This document shows positions 53,698 through 63,670 of a stretch of DNA of 64,000 nt, one piece after another (positions within the stretch are counted from its first letter, which is position 1; the number at the start of each line of letters is the position of its first letter). The notes beneath the pieces are model-generated. The model made no database searches and was not told where the DNA came from. It worked only from the letters and a program-made list of their open reading frames with translations. This DNA is from Halioglobus sp. Its GTDB lineage: Bacteria; Pseudomonadota; Gammaproteobacteria; Pseudomonadales; Halieaceae. Location: positions 1-64,000 of the forward strand of contig JAGRIK010000357.1 in the NCBI GenBank assembly GCA_020443325.1, given 5' to 3'. A program made the position numbers and the translations under genes.

Positions 53698-54762
53698 ATG
53701 CCTAAATCACTGAAATACGCATCCGAGAAAAAGGGCCTTGGGCCCGGCTCACTGATTCATGTCGGCAATGTTCTCCAGGCCGACACCCGTGTGACCTTGA
53801 TCGATTACAGCAGCTCTCACTACGAGGAAAAATCTGTCGCCTCGGTGGAAGACATACTGCCGTACCGCGAGAAGAAATCGCTCACCTGGGTGATTGTGGA
53901 AGGCCTGTCAGATGCGAGCATCGTGGAAGCTATTGGACTGCACTTCAACATCCACCCACTGGTGCTGGAAGACATTCTCAACACGCATCAGCGACCAAAG
54001 TTTGAAGAACACGACGACTATCTTTTTGTCGTACTGAAAAGCCTGTTGCCGGAGGAAGGCGATTTCGCCATCACAAAGGAGCAGGTCAGCCTGGTGATCT
54101 TCAGGGACTTTGTGTTCACCTTCAAGGAAAAGGCAGACTCGCTTCTGGTTCCGGTACTGAAGCGCCTCGAGAACAGCAGAGGTCGTGTCAGGAGTATGGG
54201 TTCGGATTACCTAATGTACACGGTACTGGATGCCATCGTTGACCTGAACTTCGATATCATGGATAAACTCGAAGAAACCCTGATCGCTGTCGAGGATGAG
54301 ATTTTCTCGCTCCCGACCCCGGTGTTACTGGAAAAAATCCACGAGATCAAACTCGAAGTCATCAGGATGCGTCGCTTCATTTCACCGGTAAGGGACCTGA
54401 CAGCGGGGCTGTTGCGCAGCGAATCGGAACTGATCGATCCGAGCACACGGATTTACCTCAGGGACGTACACGACCATGTCCTGCGCATTATTGAATCCAT
54501 CGAGACTCACAGGGACATACTGTCAAGCTTGCTGGAAATCTACCTCTCAAGCATCAGCAGCAGACTGAACGAGGTCATGAAGGTTCTCACCGTGTTTTCA
54601 TCGATCTTTATTCCACTCACGTTCATTACCGGCATATACGGCATGAATTTCGAATGGATGCCCGAGCTCAAATGGCACTGGGGTTATCCCGCCGTATGGC
54701 TGGTATTCATCGCCACCTCAGGCGCGCTTTTTCTCTACTTCAAGCGCAAGGGGTGGACATGA
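53698..54762 (+). CDS. corA: CorA-type Mg2+/Co2+ transporter
   Basis: A 354-residue metal channel. A large cytoplasmic N-terminal domain (to about residue 290) ends in a long helix. Two C-terminal transmembrane segments follow, with the selectivity motif YGMN in GIYGMNFEWMPELKWHWGYP. The tail ends in basic residues (FKRKGWT). It forms a pentamer in the inner membrane. Length and motif match the TmCorA type. It is co-directional with the YiiX-like gene. Confidence 0.93.
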   Translation: MPKSLKYASEKKGLGPGSLIHVGNVLQADTRVTLIDYSSSHYEEKSVASVEDILPYREKKSLTWVIVEGLSDASIVEAIGLHFNIHPLVLEDILNTHQRPKFEEHDDYLFVVLKSLLPEEGDFAITKEQVSLVIFRDFVFTFKEKADSLLVPVLKRLENSRGRVRSMGSDYLMYTVLDAIVDLNFDIMDKLEETLIAVEDEIFSLPTPVLLEKIHEIKLEVIRMRRFISPVRDLTAGLLRSESELIDPSTRIYLRDVHDHVLRIIESIETHRDILSSLLEIYLSSISSRLNEVMKVLTVFSSIFIPLTFITGIYGMNFEWMPELKWHWGYPAVWLVFIATSGALFLYFKRKGWT

Positions 54763-54790
54763 AGCGGCGACAGGCCGCGGGACGACCAAG

Positions 54791-55192
54791 CTATTGCGGC
54801 GCGGTTTTACAACCCAGCAGCTGAATAAACGAGCAACCGGTCACTTTCATAGCCCCGAACACATACACCAGCCCAATCGGTCCATCGATTGCCAGAAGCC
54901 AGTACTCCCAGGTTTCAGAGAGCTGATGGGGGACGGCGTAGATGACGGCCGACACCGCCGACAGCCGAACCAGGCCCTGCCAGAAAAAAACCGGCGCGCG
55001 ATTTGGCATATCGTGTGAGGACCACATCAGCAGCGCCGCCGCCATCATCAAAAACGTACCGAGCGTTACGAGCGGTACGAACTGGCCCATAACCGGTTCG
55101 GCGGCCATCGCAACGCCTATGGCGCCAGCCCAGGTGCCCGCACCAACCAGGAAGTCTGACAATCCTGTCCACCAGATAAATTTTTGCAACAT
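54791..55192 (-). CDS. Small four-helix membrane protein, unknown
   Basis: A 133-residue hydrophobic protein with about four transmembrane segments. I do not recognise a named family. It converges with corA and lies downstream of the P450 gene by 39 bases on the same strand, so it may share that transcript. Confidence 0.7.
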   Translation of the reverse strand: MLQKFIWWTGLSDFLVGAGTWAGAIGVAMAAEPVMGQFVPLVTLGTFLMMAAALLMWSSHDMPNRAPVFFWQGLVRLSAVSAVIYAVPHQLSETWEYWLLAIDGPIGLVYVFGAMKVTGCSFIQLLGCKTAPQ

Positions 55193-55231
55193 AACAATCG
55201 CCTCGCGTGAATTGGAATGAAACCTTGCCAG

Positions 55232-56485
55232 TTACTGCTCGGGATCGAAGGTGATGTTCATACTCTTGATACCCGGTATGAAATTGGACACCAGGTTGTG
55301 CGGAGCACCGGCCAGCTTCGGATTTCGCAACCGTGGAACAATCTCCGCAAACATAATACACAGCTCCTTGCGGGCCAGGTGGGACCCGATACAGAAGTGC
55401 TGTCCGACACCAAACGTGCGATGCTGGTTCTTTAAATCGGCCATGCGTTGCGTACGAGTGATATCAAACACCTCGGCATCATCGCCAAACACCTCTGCCT
55501 CGTGATTGACGGAAGGATAGAAGAGTTTGACCATATCCCCTTTCCTGATCGCCATACCGCCGACCGTAATATCCTCCATTGCGGTGCGCTGCATATGGAT
55601 GAACGGTGGGTAGAAGCGCAGGATTTCCTCTACCGCGTCCGGTATCAGGGCGGGATTGTCGATCAGCATCTGGTGCTGCTCTGGGTGTTCAATCAGCAGG
55701 CGCATCCCCTGACTGGTGGCCGTGCGAGTGGTTTCAACCGCACCTGCAATCAGTATCAGGAAGAAGGTGCAGAACTGGAATTCATCCAGGGCCTCACCCT
55801 CGACAACGCCATTCAACAGGGCATCGATGATGGTCCCCCCCTGCGGGTTCGCCTTGTGGCTCGCTGCGAGTTCCATCGCAATGCCAAAGATCTCCGCTGC
55901 CGCCAGCTGCCCATCCTCTGCCGACACATCCAGTTCCGGGTCATCCATGCCGATCATGGTGTCTACCAGGCTGGCGAACTTCTGGCGTTTCTCCGCCGGC
56001 ATCTCCATCAGGGCGCAGATAACAAACAGCGGCATTTCCGCAGCAACTTCCGAGACAAACTCACATTCGCCCCGGGCGGCCACCTTGTCGACGATGCTCC
56101 TGGCGAACTCTCTCATGATCGGCGCCAGTGCCTCCACGGCTTTCGGGGTGAATGCGTTACTGACAACCCGTCGGTACTTGATGTGGTCCGGTGGGTCCAT
56201 ATTGATAATCAACTGGCGCATGATCTCCAGCGACTCAGGGTCGGTGCCACCCGGTGACGGGTGAGCCAGGTTGGCGCTGGATGAGAATTTGTCCGGGTGC
56301 TTGGAGACAAAGTCCAGGTCTTCGCGCCGGGTAATGGCCCAGAAGTCGCCGCCGAACTCAGGGGCACCGCTTTGGTAGGACACCGGGCACTGCTGACGCA
56401 GCGTCGCGAACGCTTCAAATGGCAGCTTTTCATGGTGTGTCATCGGGTTCATAAGGTCGAACTGGAAGGGACATTTTTCTGTCAT
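55232..56485 (-). CDS. Cytochrome P450
   Basis: A soluble bacterial P450 of 417 residues. The I-helix motif is AGAVETTRTATS, ExxR is in EEILRFYPPF, and the heme-binding Cys lies in FGVGQHFCIGSHLARKEL. The N-terminus has no membrane anchor. It would hydroxylate a hydrophobic substrate (terpene, fatty acid or alkane), needing a ferredoxin and reductase that are not encoded nearby. It is divergent from cbpA. Confidence 0.95.
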   Translation of the reverse strand: MTEKCPFQFDLMNPMTHHEKLPFEAFATLRQQCPVSYQSGAPEFGGDFWAITRREDLDFVSKHPDKFSSSANLAHPSPGGTDPESLEIMRQLIINMDPPDHIKYRRVVSNAFTPKAVEALAPIMREFARSIVDKVAARGECEFVSEVAAEMPLFVICALMEMPAEKRQKFASLVDTMIGMDDPELDVSAEDGQLAAAEIFGIAMELAASHKANPQGGTIIDALLNGVVEGEALDEFQFCTFFLILIAGAVETTRTATSQGMRLLIEHPEQHQMLIDNPALIPDAVEEILRFYPPFIHMQRTAMEDITVGGMAIRKGDMVKLFYPSVNHEAEVFGDDAEVFDITRTQRMADLKNQHRTFGVGQHFCIGSHLARKELCIMFAEIVPRLRNPKLAGAPHNLVSNFIPGIKSMNITFDPEQ

Positions 56486-56651
56486 ACAAACAAGCGCTCT
56501 GTAACTAGACGTGTCGAGGCAGCCCCGAGTATGGGAAATGCCCGCAGATTGGCTACAATAGGGCAGGGACGCAGAGCGCGCAACGCAAAGTCATTATTCG
56601 GCTGGCAACTCGCGCCCCGTCAGGATTGCCAGCTCAGGATTGGACCGCTTT

Positions 56652-57602
56652 ATGGAATTTAAGGATTACTACAAGATTCTCGGTGTACCGCCCGATGCCG
56701 ATACCAAGGCCATTAAAACGGCCTATCGAAAGCTGGCGCGAAAATACCACCCCGATATGAATCCGGATGCGGGTGCCGAGGATAAATTCAAGGAAGTCGC
56801 GGAGGCTTACGAAGTATTGAAAGACGCCGGACGCCGGGCCGAATACGACGAGTTGCGTCAATACGGTGGCGCCTCACGCGCAGGCAGCGGTTTTGAGCCT
56901 CCGCCCGGCTGGCAGAGCAGCAGTGGTTTCAGTCGCGCAGGCGGCGGCCATTTCGAAGGCGATTTCTCGGATTTTTTCAACTCAATATTCGGCGGTGCCG
57001 GCGGTGAACACCGATCACAGCGCTCGGGCCTGAGAGGCCAGGATGCCGAAATCGAAATGCCCATATTCCTGGAGGAAACCGTATCGGAAACGTCGAAACT
57101 GGTCGAATACCTGATCCCCGTGTTCGAGAACGGCCAGTTGCGGGAGGTCAAAAAGAGCCTCAAGGTAAAAATTCCGCCGGGGGTCCAGGATGGCGAGCGC
57201 ATTCGCCTCAAAGGCCAGGGCGGCCCCGGCCAGGGAGCGGCAGATAGCGGCGACCTGTATCTGCACATTCGTCTCGTGCCACACCCGCTGTTCGATGTGG
57301 AGGGACATAACCTTGTAGTGACCGTACCGCTGGCGCCCTGGGAAGCCGCGCTGGGGGCCAAGGTCACCGTTCCCACCCTGTCGGGCAAGATTAACCTGAC
57401 GATTGCTCCCAACAGCCAGGCCGGACAGCGACTGCGCATCAAGGGCAAGGGCCTGTCGACGAAAACCGGGCGCGGCGACCTGTTTGCCCTTTTGAAAGTG
57501 GTAATGCCGCCGTCAGCGAACAGCAAAGTCACCGCATTGTGGCAGTCGTTGTCTGAAGAGGCCGACTTTGACCCGAGAGCTCAGTGGGGGAACGAGGGAT
57601 GA
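56652..57602 (+). CDS. cbpA: Curved DNA-binding protein / DnaJ homologue CbpA
   Basis: A 316-residue class B DnaJ co-chaperone. The J domain (residues 1-70) starts [14 protein letters not shown] and holds the HPD motif in [10 protein letters not shown] Gly/Phe-rich linker follows, without a zinc-finger domain, then two C-terminal beta domains ([39 protein letters not shown]). It stimulates DnaK and, in E. coli, binds curved DNA. ATG at 56652 is used rather than the TTG 12 bases before. Its stop overlaps the cbpM start. Confidence 0.93.
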   Translation: MEFKDYYKILGVPPDADTKAIKTAYRKLARKYHPDMNPDAGAEDKFKEVAEAYEVLKDAGRRAEYDELRQYGGASRAGSGFEPPPGWQSSSGFSRAGGGHFEGDFSDFFNSIFGGAGGEHRSQRSGLRGQDAEIEMPIFLEETVSETSKLVEYLIPVFENGQLREVKKSLKVKIPPGVQDGERIRLKGQGGPGQGAADSGDLYLHIRLVPHPLFDVEGHNLVVTVPLAPWEAALGAKVTVPTLSGKINLTIAPNSQAGQRLRIKGKGLSTKTGRGDLFALLKVVMPPSANSKVTALWQSLSEEADFDPRAQWGNEG

Positions 57603-57904
57603 CCGAACTGGTGTTTAGCATTTCACTACACGAACTGTGTCAGTGCGAGGAGTTCACCGAGCAAGTGATCGTCGAGGTGGTCGATCACGGTATCGCTCAA
57701 CCTGTGGCAGGACACGACGTCGCCGACTGGGTGTTCGACACGACCAGCGTTCACTGGTTGCGCAAGGCAGTGCGTTTACATTCCGACCTGGAAATCGATT
57801 GGGTTGCCGTTGCGATGGTGATCGATTTATTGCGGAAGAATGAAGCCCTGGAGAAACAGAATCGGCACTTCGAGCAACAGCTCAGGCGCTTTCGGGAGAG
57901 TTAA
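57599..57904 (+). CDS. cbpM: Chaperone modulator CbpM
   Basis: A 101-residue protein of the CbpM/MerR-like family. It begins [18 protein letters not shown], matching the usual signature, then a helical region DIDLLRKN-like ([18 protein letters not shown]). It binds the J domain of CbpA and inhibits it. Start and cbpA stop share ATGA. Confidence 0.9.
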   Translation: MTELVFSISLHELCQCEEFTEQVIVEVVDHGIAQPVAGHDVADWVFDTTSVHWLRKAVRLHSDLEIDWVAVAMVIDLLRKNEALEKQNRHFEQQLRRFRES

Positions 57905-57932
57905 GCGATAGCTGTCTGCTCAAGGCCAGCGC

Positions 57933-58781
57933 TTAACTCTCACCCGTCCGCGCCAGTAGCGAGGCCTCCGTGCGAGCATTCCCACGGACGTCGACCTTCA
58001 CGGGCTTTTCGGTAGAACAGGCCTGTTGCAACAGGCTTTCAATGTTGCGCAACAGTTCCCTGGAGGAGGCGGAGATCGCCTTCTTTACACCCAGCAACGT
58101 CGTAACCAGGTACGCAATCCGCCGCGGCCGCTGCAACGCGAATCGCAACGCTGACCCGTAATCAGACAGGCCCGCCAGCTGATAGACATCGCGGGACTCG
58201 GCAAGCAGATCCACCTGATCGCTGACAGCCCGTACAACGGTAAGCGGACATCCATAGCGATGGCATACAGTAGCGATGGCTCCGGATTCCATATCGACGA
58301 CAGACACACTGTTGTTGTTCAGGTCGTCAATATACTCATCATCAAAGCCGTGCTTATCCGAACTGTAGATCACCCCGGATGGTGCCCGAGCACTCAGGTT
58401 GACCGGGGTGCGCGCGATGCCATCGCGCTGATCCACCACCGCCTCGGGGATCACTACCTCGCCAATCTTGAGCCGCAAATCATAGGCGCCTGCCCTTCCC
58501 ACGACAAACACATGGTCTATGGTGTCGCCAAACCGGGCAAACAATGCCTCGGTCGCCCTTTCCGCCGCTGCCAGCCCTGCATCGGTAATAGCGGTTATCA
58601 CCGTGACGCCCTTGTAGCTTCCCGCACAATAATTCTCTCCCTCGCGCGGCTTACCGGCAATTCCCAGCGATCGCTGCACCGGCCTCAACTCGGACGCCGT
58701 CGCTGAAAGTATGGCGATACAACGAATCGACTGGCGTGCTTCTTCACGGGTTGCTGGTTGTCCAGTACCGACGGGTCTCAT
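57933..58781 (-). CDS. Nucleosidase/phosphorylase-family protein (MTAN-like)
   Basis: A 282-residue protein of the PNP_UDP_1 superfamily. CIAILSATASELRPVQRSL is the N-terminal strand, VFVVGRAGAYDLRLKIGEVV the phosphate/substrate loop (VVGRAG where GVAG is common), and SVVDMESGAIATV holds the purine-binding M-E-S-G. VRAVSDQVD supplies the catalytic Asp. It fits 5'-methylthioadenosine or S-adenosylhomocysteine nucleosidase relatives, but the substrate is not certain. It converges with cbpM. Confidence 0.82.
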   Translation of the reverse strand: MRPVGTGQPATREEARQSIRCIAILSATASELRPVQRSLGIAGKPREGENYCAGSYKGVTVITAITDAGLAAAERATEALFARFGDTIDHVFVVGRAGAYDLRLKIGEVVIPEAVVDQRDGIARTPVNLSARAPSGVIYSSDKHGFDDEYIDDLNNNSVSVVDMESGAIATVCHRYGCPLTVVRAVSDQVDLLAESRDVYQLAGLSDYGSALRFALQRPRRIAYLVTTLLGVKKAISASSRELLRNIESLLQQACSTEKPVKVDVRGNARTEASLLARTGES

Positions 58782-59011
58782 AATTCTCTTTCAATTTGTA
58801 TTGATACTCAGGATGACTGAACTCGACAGCCAACACCCATACTCCCAGGCGCGCCCTAGTGTAAACCGCTGGGAGAGGAGGATGAACCTCTCTTTGCTGA
58901 AATCTCCAGATTGTCGCTTGCTCGCGGTAGCGACTCGCCCCGGGCGGCGGAGTCGGGGATATTATCAGCCCGCCATGTCGAAACTCCACCGCGCACATTG
59001 ACCGGTGACGG

Positions 59012-60235
59012 CTAGCTGAGCCTGATCCCGGATGTCTCGCGCAGCATCGCCATTACTACAGGGATTGCCAGCAGCGAACTCAGGCACATGATCGAGATCG
59101 CTGCTGAATGACTGCCCAATGCTGAGTAGAGAATTCCTTCAGCAGCCAGCCCCGCTACCGCGGCAAACATCGCGCAAATGGAACGCAGCGTGGAGGCGGT
59201 TGACCGACAGCCGGTGGGAAACAGCTCCCCGCTCATCGCATTGACCATCACTTCGACAGCAAAGTAGCCAAACAACGCGGCAATCCACGCGACAGCCAGC
59301 AACCACCCGCCGGTATTGTAAAATGCGATGGTTGCCACACAGTGCAGCAGTAACATCGCAACCAACGTGGGCCTTCGACCAATGGCATCCGATATGCGCC
59401 CCGCGAGGGTATTGCCCAGAATTGCGATAGAGCCGGCGACAATATACATAAGGCTCACCTCCTGTGGCTCAAAATCGCGCACATCCTGCAGGTATTTCGA
59501 CATGAAATTGAGGGTGGCCGCGAGCTGGAACCAGAACGCGGCGGCGATCAGCGCGGTAGCCGTCATTTCACGCCTGTGGTGCTGCCAGATATCCCTGAAC
59601 GGCTGCCACAATAGTCGCGGTGCAGCAGACACGTCACGGCGCTCGAACATGCTGGATTCAGGTATCATCCGACGCAGCCATGCCAGGTACAGAATCGGCA
59701 GCGCCGCCAGGACGTATAGCGATCGCCATCCTCCCGGCAGGAAGTCCACCAGCGCGTAGAGCAACGAGGCCAGACCCGAGCCCAACCCTCCCATGGCCGC
59801 CAGGAAGCCAACACCCCAGCCTCGATGCCGGGCTGGCAGCATCTCGAGCACATAGATAACGGCAATAATCTCCTCAGCCGTGGCAAACGCCCGCGCACAA
59901 AACTGAATGGCCGCGAACTCCTCGGCGGTGCGTGCAAATCCCGTCGCGCCGGTAGTGATCGACAGCCCGAGTAGCGTCACCATCAACAGGCGGCGGCGGC
60001 CGATGCGATCGGACAGCAGCGCCAGGAAAATAGCGGGCAGCGCGCCCATCCTGGCCGCGGCCATGACATTGCCCAGATCGTTCTCGGCGATACCAAAACT
60101 TGCCTGTATGTTGGGCAGGGCAAGGCTCAGCACGGACATATCGTAGTTGCCCACAAAGAAGGCCGCGCCGAGCAACAGCAGCAGTCTCCTGTCAGTTGAC
60201 GCCAGTCCTGCGGGCGGAAAGAAGAGTCGGAACAT
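59012..60235 (-). CDS. Major facilitator superfamily transporter
   Basis: A 407-residue protein with twelve helices. The loop motif DRIGRRRLL between TM2 and TM3 and AGRISDAIGRRPTL between TM8 and TM9 define the family. FPTGCRSTASTLRSICA is another sugar-porter-like segment. It resembles aromatic acid or metabolite:H+ symporters. The ligand is unknown. It is divergent from the M42-like peptidase gene. Confidence 0.9.
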   Translation of the reverse strand: MFRLFFPPAGLASTDRRLLLLLGAAFFVGNYDMSVLSLALPNIQASFGIAENDLGNVMAAARMGALPAIFLALLSDRIGRRRLLMVTLLGLSITTGATGFARTAEEFAAIQFCARAFATAEEIIAVIYVLEMLPARHRGWGVGFLAAMGGLGSGLASLLYALVDFLPGGWRSLYVLAALPILYLAWLRRMIPESSMFERRDVSAAPRLLWQPFRDIWQHHRREMTATALIAAAFWFQLAATLNFMSKYLQDVRDFEPQEVSLMYIVAGSIAILGNTLAGRISDAIGRRPTLVAMLLLHCVATIAFYNTGGWLLAVAWIAALFGYFAVEVMVNAMSGELFPTGCRSTASTLRSICAMFAAVAGLAAEGILYSALGSHSAAISIMCLSSLLAIPVVMAMLRETSGIRLS

Positions 60236-60423
60236 GTACCCTCATTGGACAGGAGGTGCGGCAACCTGCAGTGACGCGGATGTGAGTGCGGGAATCTTAC
60301 CTCACTGGCGACGCGATATCTCCCGCAGGCGCGGGCAAGATCGCTCCAGAAACAGTTCTCTTTTTGAAACGCCGCTAGTTATACTGAAACACTTAACTCA
60401 CTACCCCGGGGGATTGCACCACG

Positions 60424-61572
60424 ATGAAGGCTGACGCTGCGCATTTGACGCGCCCTGAACAACCGGGGCAATTGACGCAGAGCGCCGATCTCCCGGTGGG
60501 TTTCCTGGAACTGCTCGCATTGCTGATACGCCAACCGAGTGTGGTTGGCTCCGAGCACAGCTTCTTCAGGGTGTTGCAGCGCGAACTGGAGGAGCGCGGC
60601 GCTCAGGTGACGTGGTATGAGGGTCTCCTTGTTGCGCACGGCACGAAACCGAACAGCCTGATGCTCTCCGCGCACATCGATCGCCACGGGCTGATCTGCA
60701 CCGGCCCAAACGAGTTTCAGTACGCGGCCTTCGTTGCCGGTTCGCGCTCTGACCTGCTGGGGAATTCCGTCGGCGAACAGCTGATGAAAAAGATCGTCGA
60801 CCGTTTCAGTGCCGAGTACGTCTACGCGTATGAGCCCTGGTCGGGCATGTACCGCGGTCGCGGTGAAATCAAGCGTGCCTATATCTGCGAATACCGGAAT
60901 AACCTGATTTTTGAAGTCCAGGGGCTGGAACACCTGGTCGCCGGCACGCCGGTGGCATTTGCCGATGCGCTGAAGATCACCGACCAGGCCCTCGTAGGAC
61001 AACTGGACAACGTGTTGACCGCCGCCGCCCTGGTCTACCTGTTCGAACAGGGCTTTAAAGGCACCGTTTTCTTCACGTCACAGGAAGAGGCTGGGAAGAG
61101 CTGGCGCTACCTGCTGGAGTGGTTTCGTCGATTTGGCAATAAGAAGGCCAACCAACTGATCGTGGTCGATACCAGCCCCTACCCGGATTTCCAGGCCGCC
61201 ACGCAGCAACAGCTGGTGTTGCGAAACAAGGATGCAAACGCGCAGTTCAGCCCCAAACTGACCCAAAAGCTGGCGAAACTGTGTGAGAAGCGCGGGGTGC
61301 AATTCCAGATGAAAGATGCCTACGTAGAAGAAATGAACGTGCGTTTGCGGGCCGACGGCGAGGAACCGCGCTCCCTTGGGTCGACAGAGATGGGGCGTAT
61401 TATCAGCGCTTCCAATGGCCTGGTGGACGGCACAACACTGCAAATCCCCACCTCGGGTTACCATACGATGTCAGAATCTGCGCCGCTTTCATCGGTTAAA
61501 GCGTTCATCGATGTTCTGTCAGACCTGGCAAAGCTGGGTGGAGCGAAGCCTCACAAACCCATCACTGTCTAG
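60424..61572 (+). CDS. M42/M20-type metallopeptidase-like protein
   Basis: A 382-residue zinc peptidase-like protein. Metal and catalytic residues appear in order: SAHIDRHG (His/Asp), QLDNVLTAAAL (bridging Asp), TSQEEAG (Glu-Glu), VVDTSPYP (Asp) and SGYHTMSESAP (His). The order is that of M42 aminopeptidases and acetylornithine-deacetylase relatives. It would remove N-terminal residues or deacylate a small substrate. It starts a three-gene run with the HSL hydrolase (27 bases later) and nitronate monooxygenase genes. Confidence 0.82.
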   Translation: MKADAAHLTRPEQPGQLTQSADLPVGFLELLALLIRQPSVVGSEHSFFRVLQRELEERGAQVTWYEGLLVAHGTKPNSLMLSAHIDRHGLICTGPNEFQYAAFVAGSRSDLLGNSVGEQLMKKIVDRFSAEYVYAYEPWSGMYRGRGEIKRAYICEYRNNLIFEVQGLEHLVAGTPVAFADALKITDQALVGQLDNVLTAAALVYLFEQGFKGTVFFTSQEEAGKSWRYLLEWFRRFGNKKANQLIVVDTSPYPDFQAATQQQLVLRNKDANAQFSPKLTQKLAKLCEKRGVQFQMKDAYVEEMNVRLRADGEEPRSLGSTEMGRIISASNGLVDGTTLQIPTSGYHTMSESAPLSSVKAFIDVLSDLAKLGGAKPHKPITV

Positions 61573-61599
61573 CGCGTTGGCCGTTAGCGAATAAGCCCG

Positions 61600-62487
61600 A
61601 TGCAAAGTAAGGAACTACAGAACATCATTGGCATGATCCCGGAGAATTTTGCGGATCCTGCGGCTGACTTCCATGCTGTGCGCGCGATGTTTGCGCCTTT
61701 TCACGGGCATCCCACCCCAGACGATTTTACCGTGGGGATAAAACACTACGGTGGGGTGCGCTGTGGTGATTACGCGCTCGCTGCCACACCAGAGCAGTTC
61801 ACCGCCTTTCACTGCCACGGCGGCGCCTTCGTCTCCACCGGTCTCGACGAGTACCACTTTTACGCCGAAATCATCGCGCGACAAACCCACGGCCGGGTCG
61901 TTATGCCCGACTACCGGCTGGCACCGGAGCACCCGTATCCCGCCGCCGCAGACGATTGCTTTAACGCCTACTGCGGCTTACTTGAGTCCGGAACAGCGCC
62001 ATCCACCATCGCACTGCTGGGGGAGTCCTGCGGCGGCAGCCTGGCACTGGGCCTGATGTTGCGACTGCGCGACGAGGGCCTCCCGCAGCCCGCGTGCTTT
62101 GTCTCCCTCACCGGATGGTTCGATTTGTCTGTGTCCGGGCCAGCCGCCCCCGGCAGGGATCCCTTCCTGACACCCGAGTGGGTGCGCAATCGCGGTCGTG
62201 ACTATCTCGCCGGCAAGCTCCCGCTGGACGACCCCCGTGTTTCCGCTGCCTTTGCAGATCTGCGCTCGCTTCCACCCATGTATTTGCAGATCGGGGAGTT
62301 TGATGCCGTGCGTGAGGGCGCCATCATGCTCGGCGCCAATGCGTTGCGTGCCGGCGTTGCAGTGACGGTGGAAGGTTGGCCCGGGATGATTCAGGGCTGG
62401 CACGGCCTGGTCACTGCCGGCGTACCCGAGGCCTTTGATGCCTGGGCCGCAATACGGCGCTATATTCACACCATTTGCCAGGATTAG
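61600..62487 (+). CDS. HSL-type alpha/beta-hydrolase
   Basis: A 295-residue hydrolase of the hormone-sensitive lipase group. CHGGAF gives the HGG(A/G) oxyanion motif, VMPDYRLAPEHPYPAAADD is the family block, GESCGG the nucleophile Ser in G-x-S-x-G, and LQIGEFDAVR with QGWHGL supplies Asp and His. The substrate is an acyl ester of unknown kind. It is plausibly co-transcribed with neighbours on both sides. Confidence 0.88.
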   Translation: MQSKELQNIIGMIPENFADPAADFHAVRAMFAPFHGHPTPDDFTVGIKHYGGVRCGDYALAATPEQFTAFHCHGGAFVSTGLDEYHFYAEIIARQTHGRVVMPDYRLAPEHPYPAAADDCFNAYCGLLESGTAPSTIALLGESCGGSLALGLMLRLRDEGLPQPACFVSLTGWFDLSVSGPAAPGRDPFLTPEWVRNRGRDYLAGKLPLDDPRVSAAFADLRSLPPMYLQIGEFDAVREGAIMLGANALRAGVAVTVEGWPGMIQGWHGLVTAGVPEAFDAWAAIRRYIHTICQD

Positions 62488-62549
62488 TGGGCTCGGGACA
62501 AGAGCAGTAGCCGCGCCCGACGCTTTCACATCCAGAAGGAGACTTGTGT

Positions 62550-63614
62550 ATGCGCGCAACGCGATCCGCCCGGGAAACGATAGCGCCTCTGCTGGGTATC
62601 GACATACCCATCATCCAGGCCCCCATGGCGGGTGTGCAGGGTGCCGAACTGGCCGCCGCGGTATCCAACGCAGGCGGCCTGGGGTCACTGCCCTGCGCGA
62701 TGCTGACCCCTGCGGCGCTCGAGGAAGAACTGCAACGCCTCAGCTCCCTGACCAGCAAACCATTCAATGTGAATTTCTTTTGCCACACCACGCCAACGGT
62801 CAGCCCACTGCAGGCGAGAGGCTGGTACCAGTGCCTGTCGGGTTACTTCGAGGAACTGGATATCGACCCTCCCGGTGACAGCCCGGGCGTTTTACGAGAG
62901 CCCTTCGGTAACGCATCGCTGGCGGTACTGGAGCGCTTCAAACCGGCCGTGGTCAGTTTTCATTTTGGGTTACCAGAAGCTGCACAGCTGGACCAGCTCA
63001 AGTCCTGGGGCACGAAAATACTGGCCTCTGCCACAACAGTGGACGAGGCGCTCTGGCTGGCCGAGCGCGGTGCCGATGCCATCATCGCGCAGGGACTGGA
63101 AGCAGGCGGCCACCGCGGCTCCTTTCTCACCGAGGATATGACGACGCAAACAGGCACCGTGTCACTTGTACCACGCGTCTGTGCGGCGCTATCGATACCC
63201 GTAATCGCTGCCGGTGGCATCGCCAGTGCGGAGGGCGTCGCCGCTGCCATGACGCTGGGCGCTGCCGGCGTACAAATTGGTACTGCTTTTCTACTGTGCC
63301 CGGAAGCCAGGACCAGCGCCCTGCACAGGGCGGCGCTCACCAGCGAGGCGGCACAGCACACGGCACTGACCAACGTATTCACCGGGCGGCCCGCCCGCAG
63401 CATTGTTAACCGTCTGGTGCGAGAGGTGGGCCCGATGGCCGCCGCGGCTACCGCGTTTCCCTCGGCAGCGGGCCCCGTCGCCCTGCTTCGCGCCGCTGCG
63501 GAGAGCCATGGATGCGACGATTTCACGCCTTTGTGGAGCGGGCAGAATGCGACAGGGTGTCGCGAGGTGCCGGCGGCGGATTTACTCCGGCTACTGGCCT
63601 CAGAACCACAGTAA
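62550..63614 (+). CDS. Nitronate monooxygenase (NPD family)
   Basis: A 354-residue FMN-dependent enzyme with a TIM-barrel start IDIPIIQAPMAGVQGAELAA, then NAGGLGSLPCAML, FHFGLP, and AQGLEAGGHRGSFL (with the catalytic His). VIAAGGIASAEGVAAAMTLG binds FMN phosphate. This set fits class I nitronate monooxygenases, which detoxify propionate-3-nitronate. ATG at 62550 follows AAGGAG by nine bases; TTG six bases earlier is less likely. Confidence 0.9.
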   Translation: MRATRSARETIAPLLGIDIPIIQAPMAGVQGAELAAAVSNAGGLGSLPCAMLTPAALEEELQRLSSLTSKPFNVNFFCHTTPTVSPLQARGWYQCLSGYFEELDIDPPGDSPGVLREPFGNASLAVLERFKPAVVSFHFGLPEAAQLDQLKSWGTKILASATTVDEALWLAERGADAIIAQGLEAGGHRGSFLTEDMTTQTGTVSLVPRVCAALSIPVIAAGGIASAEGVAAAMTLGAAGVQIGTAFLLCPEARTSALHRAALTSEAAQHTALTNVFTGRPARSIVNRLVREVGPMAAAATAFPSAAGPVALLRAAAESHGCDDFTPLWSGQNATGCREVPAADLLRLLASEPQ

Positions 63615-63670
63615 TCGAACAGGCAATACGCCCATTGCCAGGTTATCCCGTTAGCGGAGAAACCGCCGTA

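Noticed and set aside
54764..54778. Terminator GCGGC-GACAG-GCCGC after corA
   Set aside because: The stem is only five bases and has no T-run on either strand.
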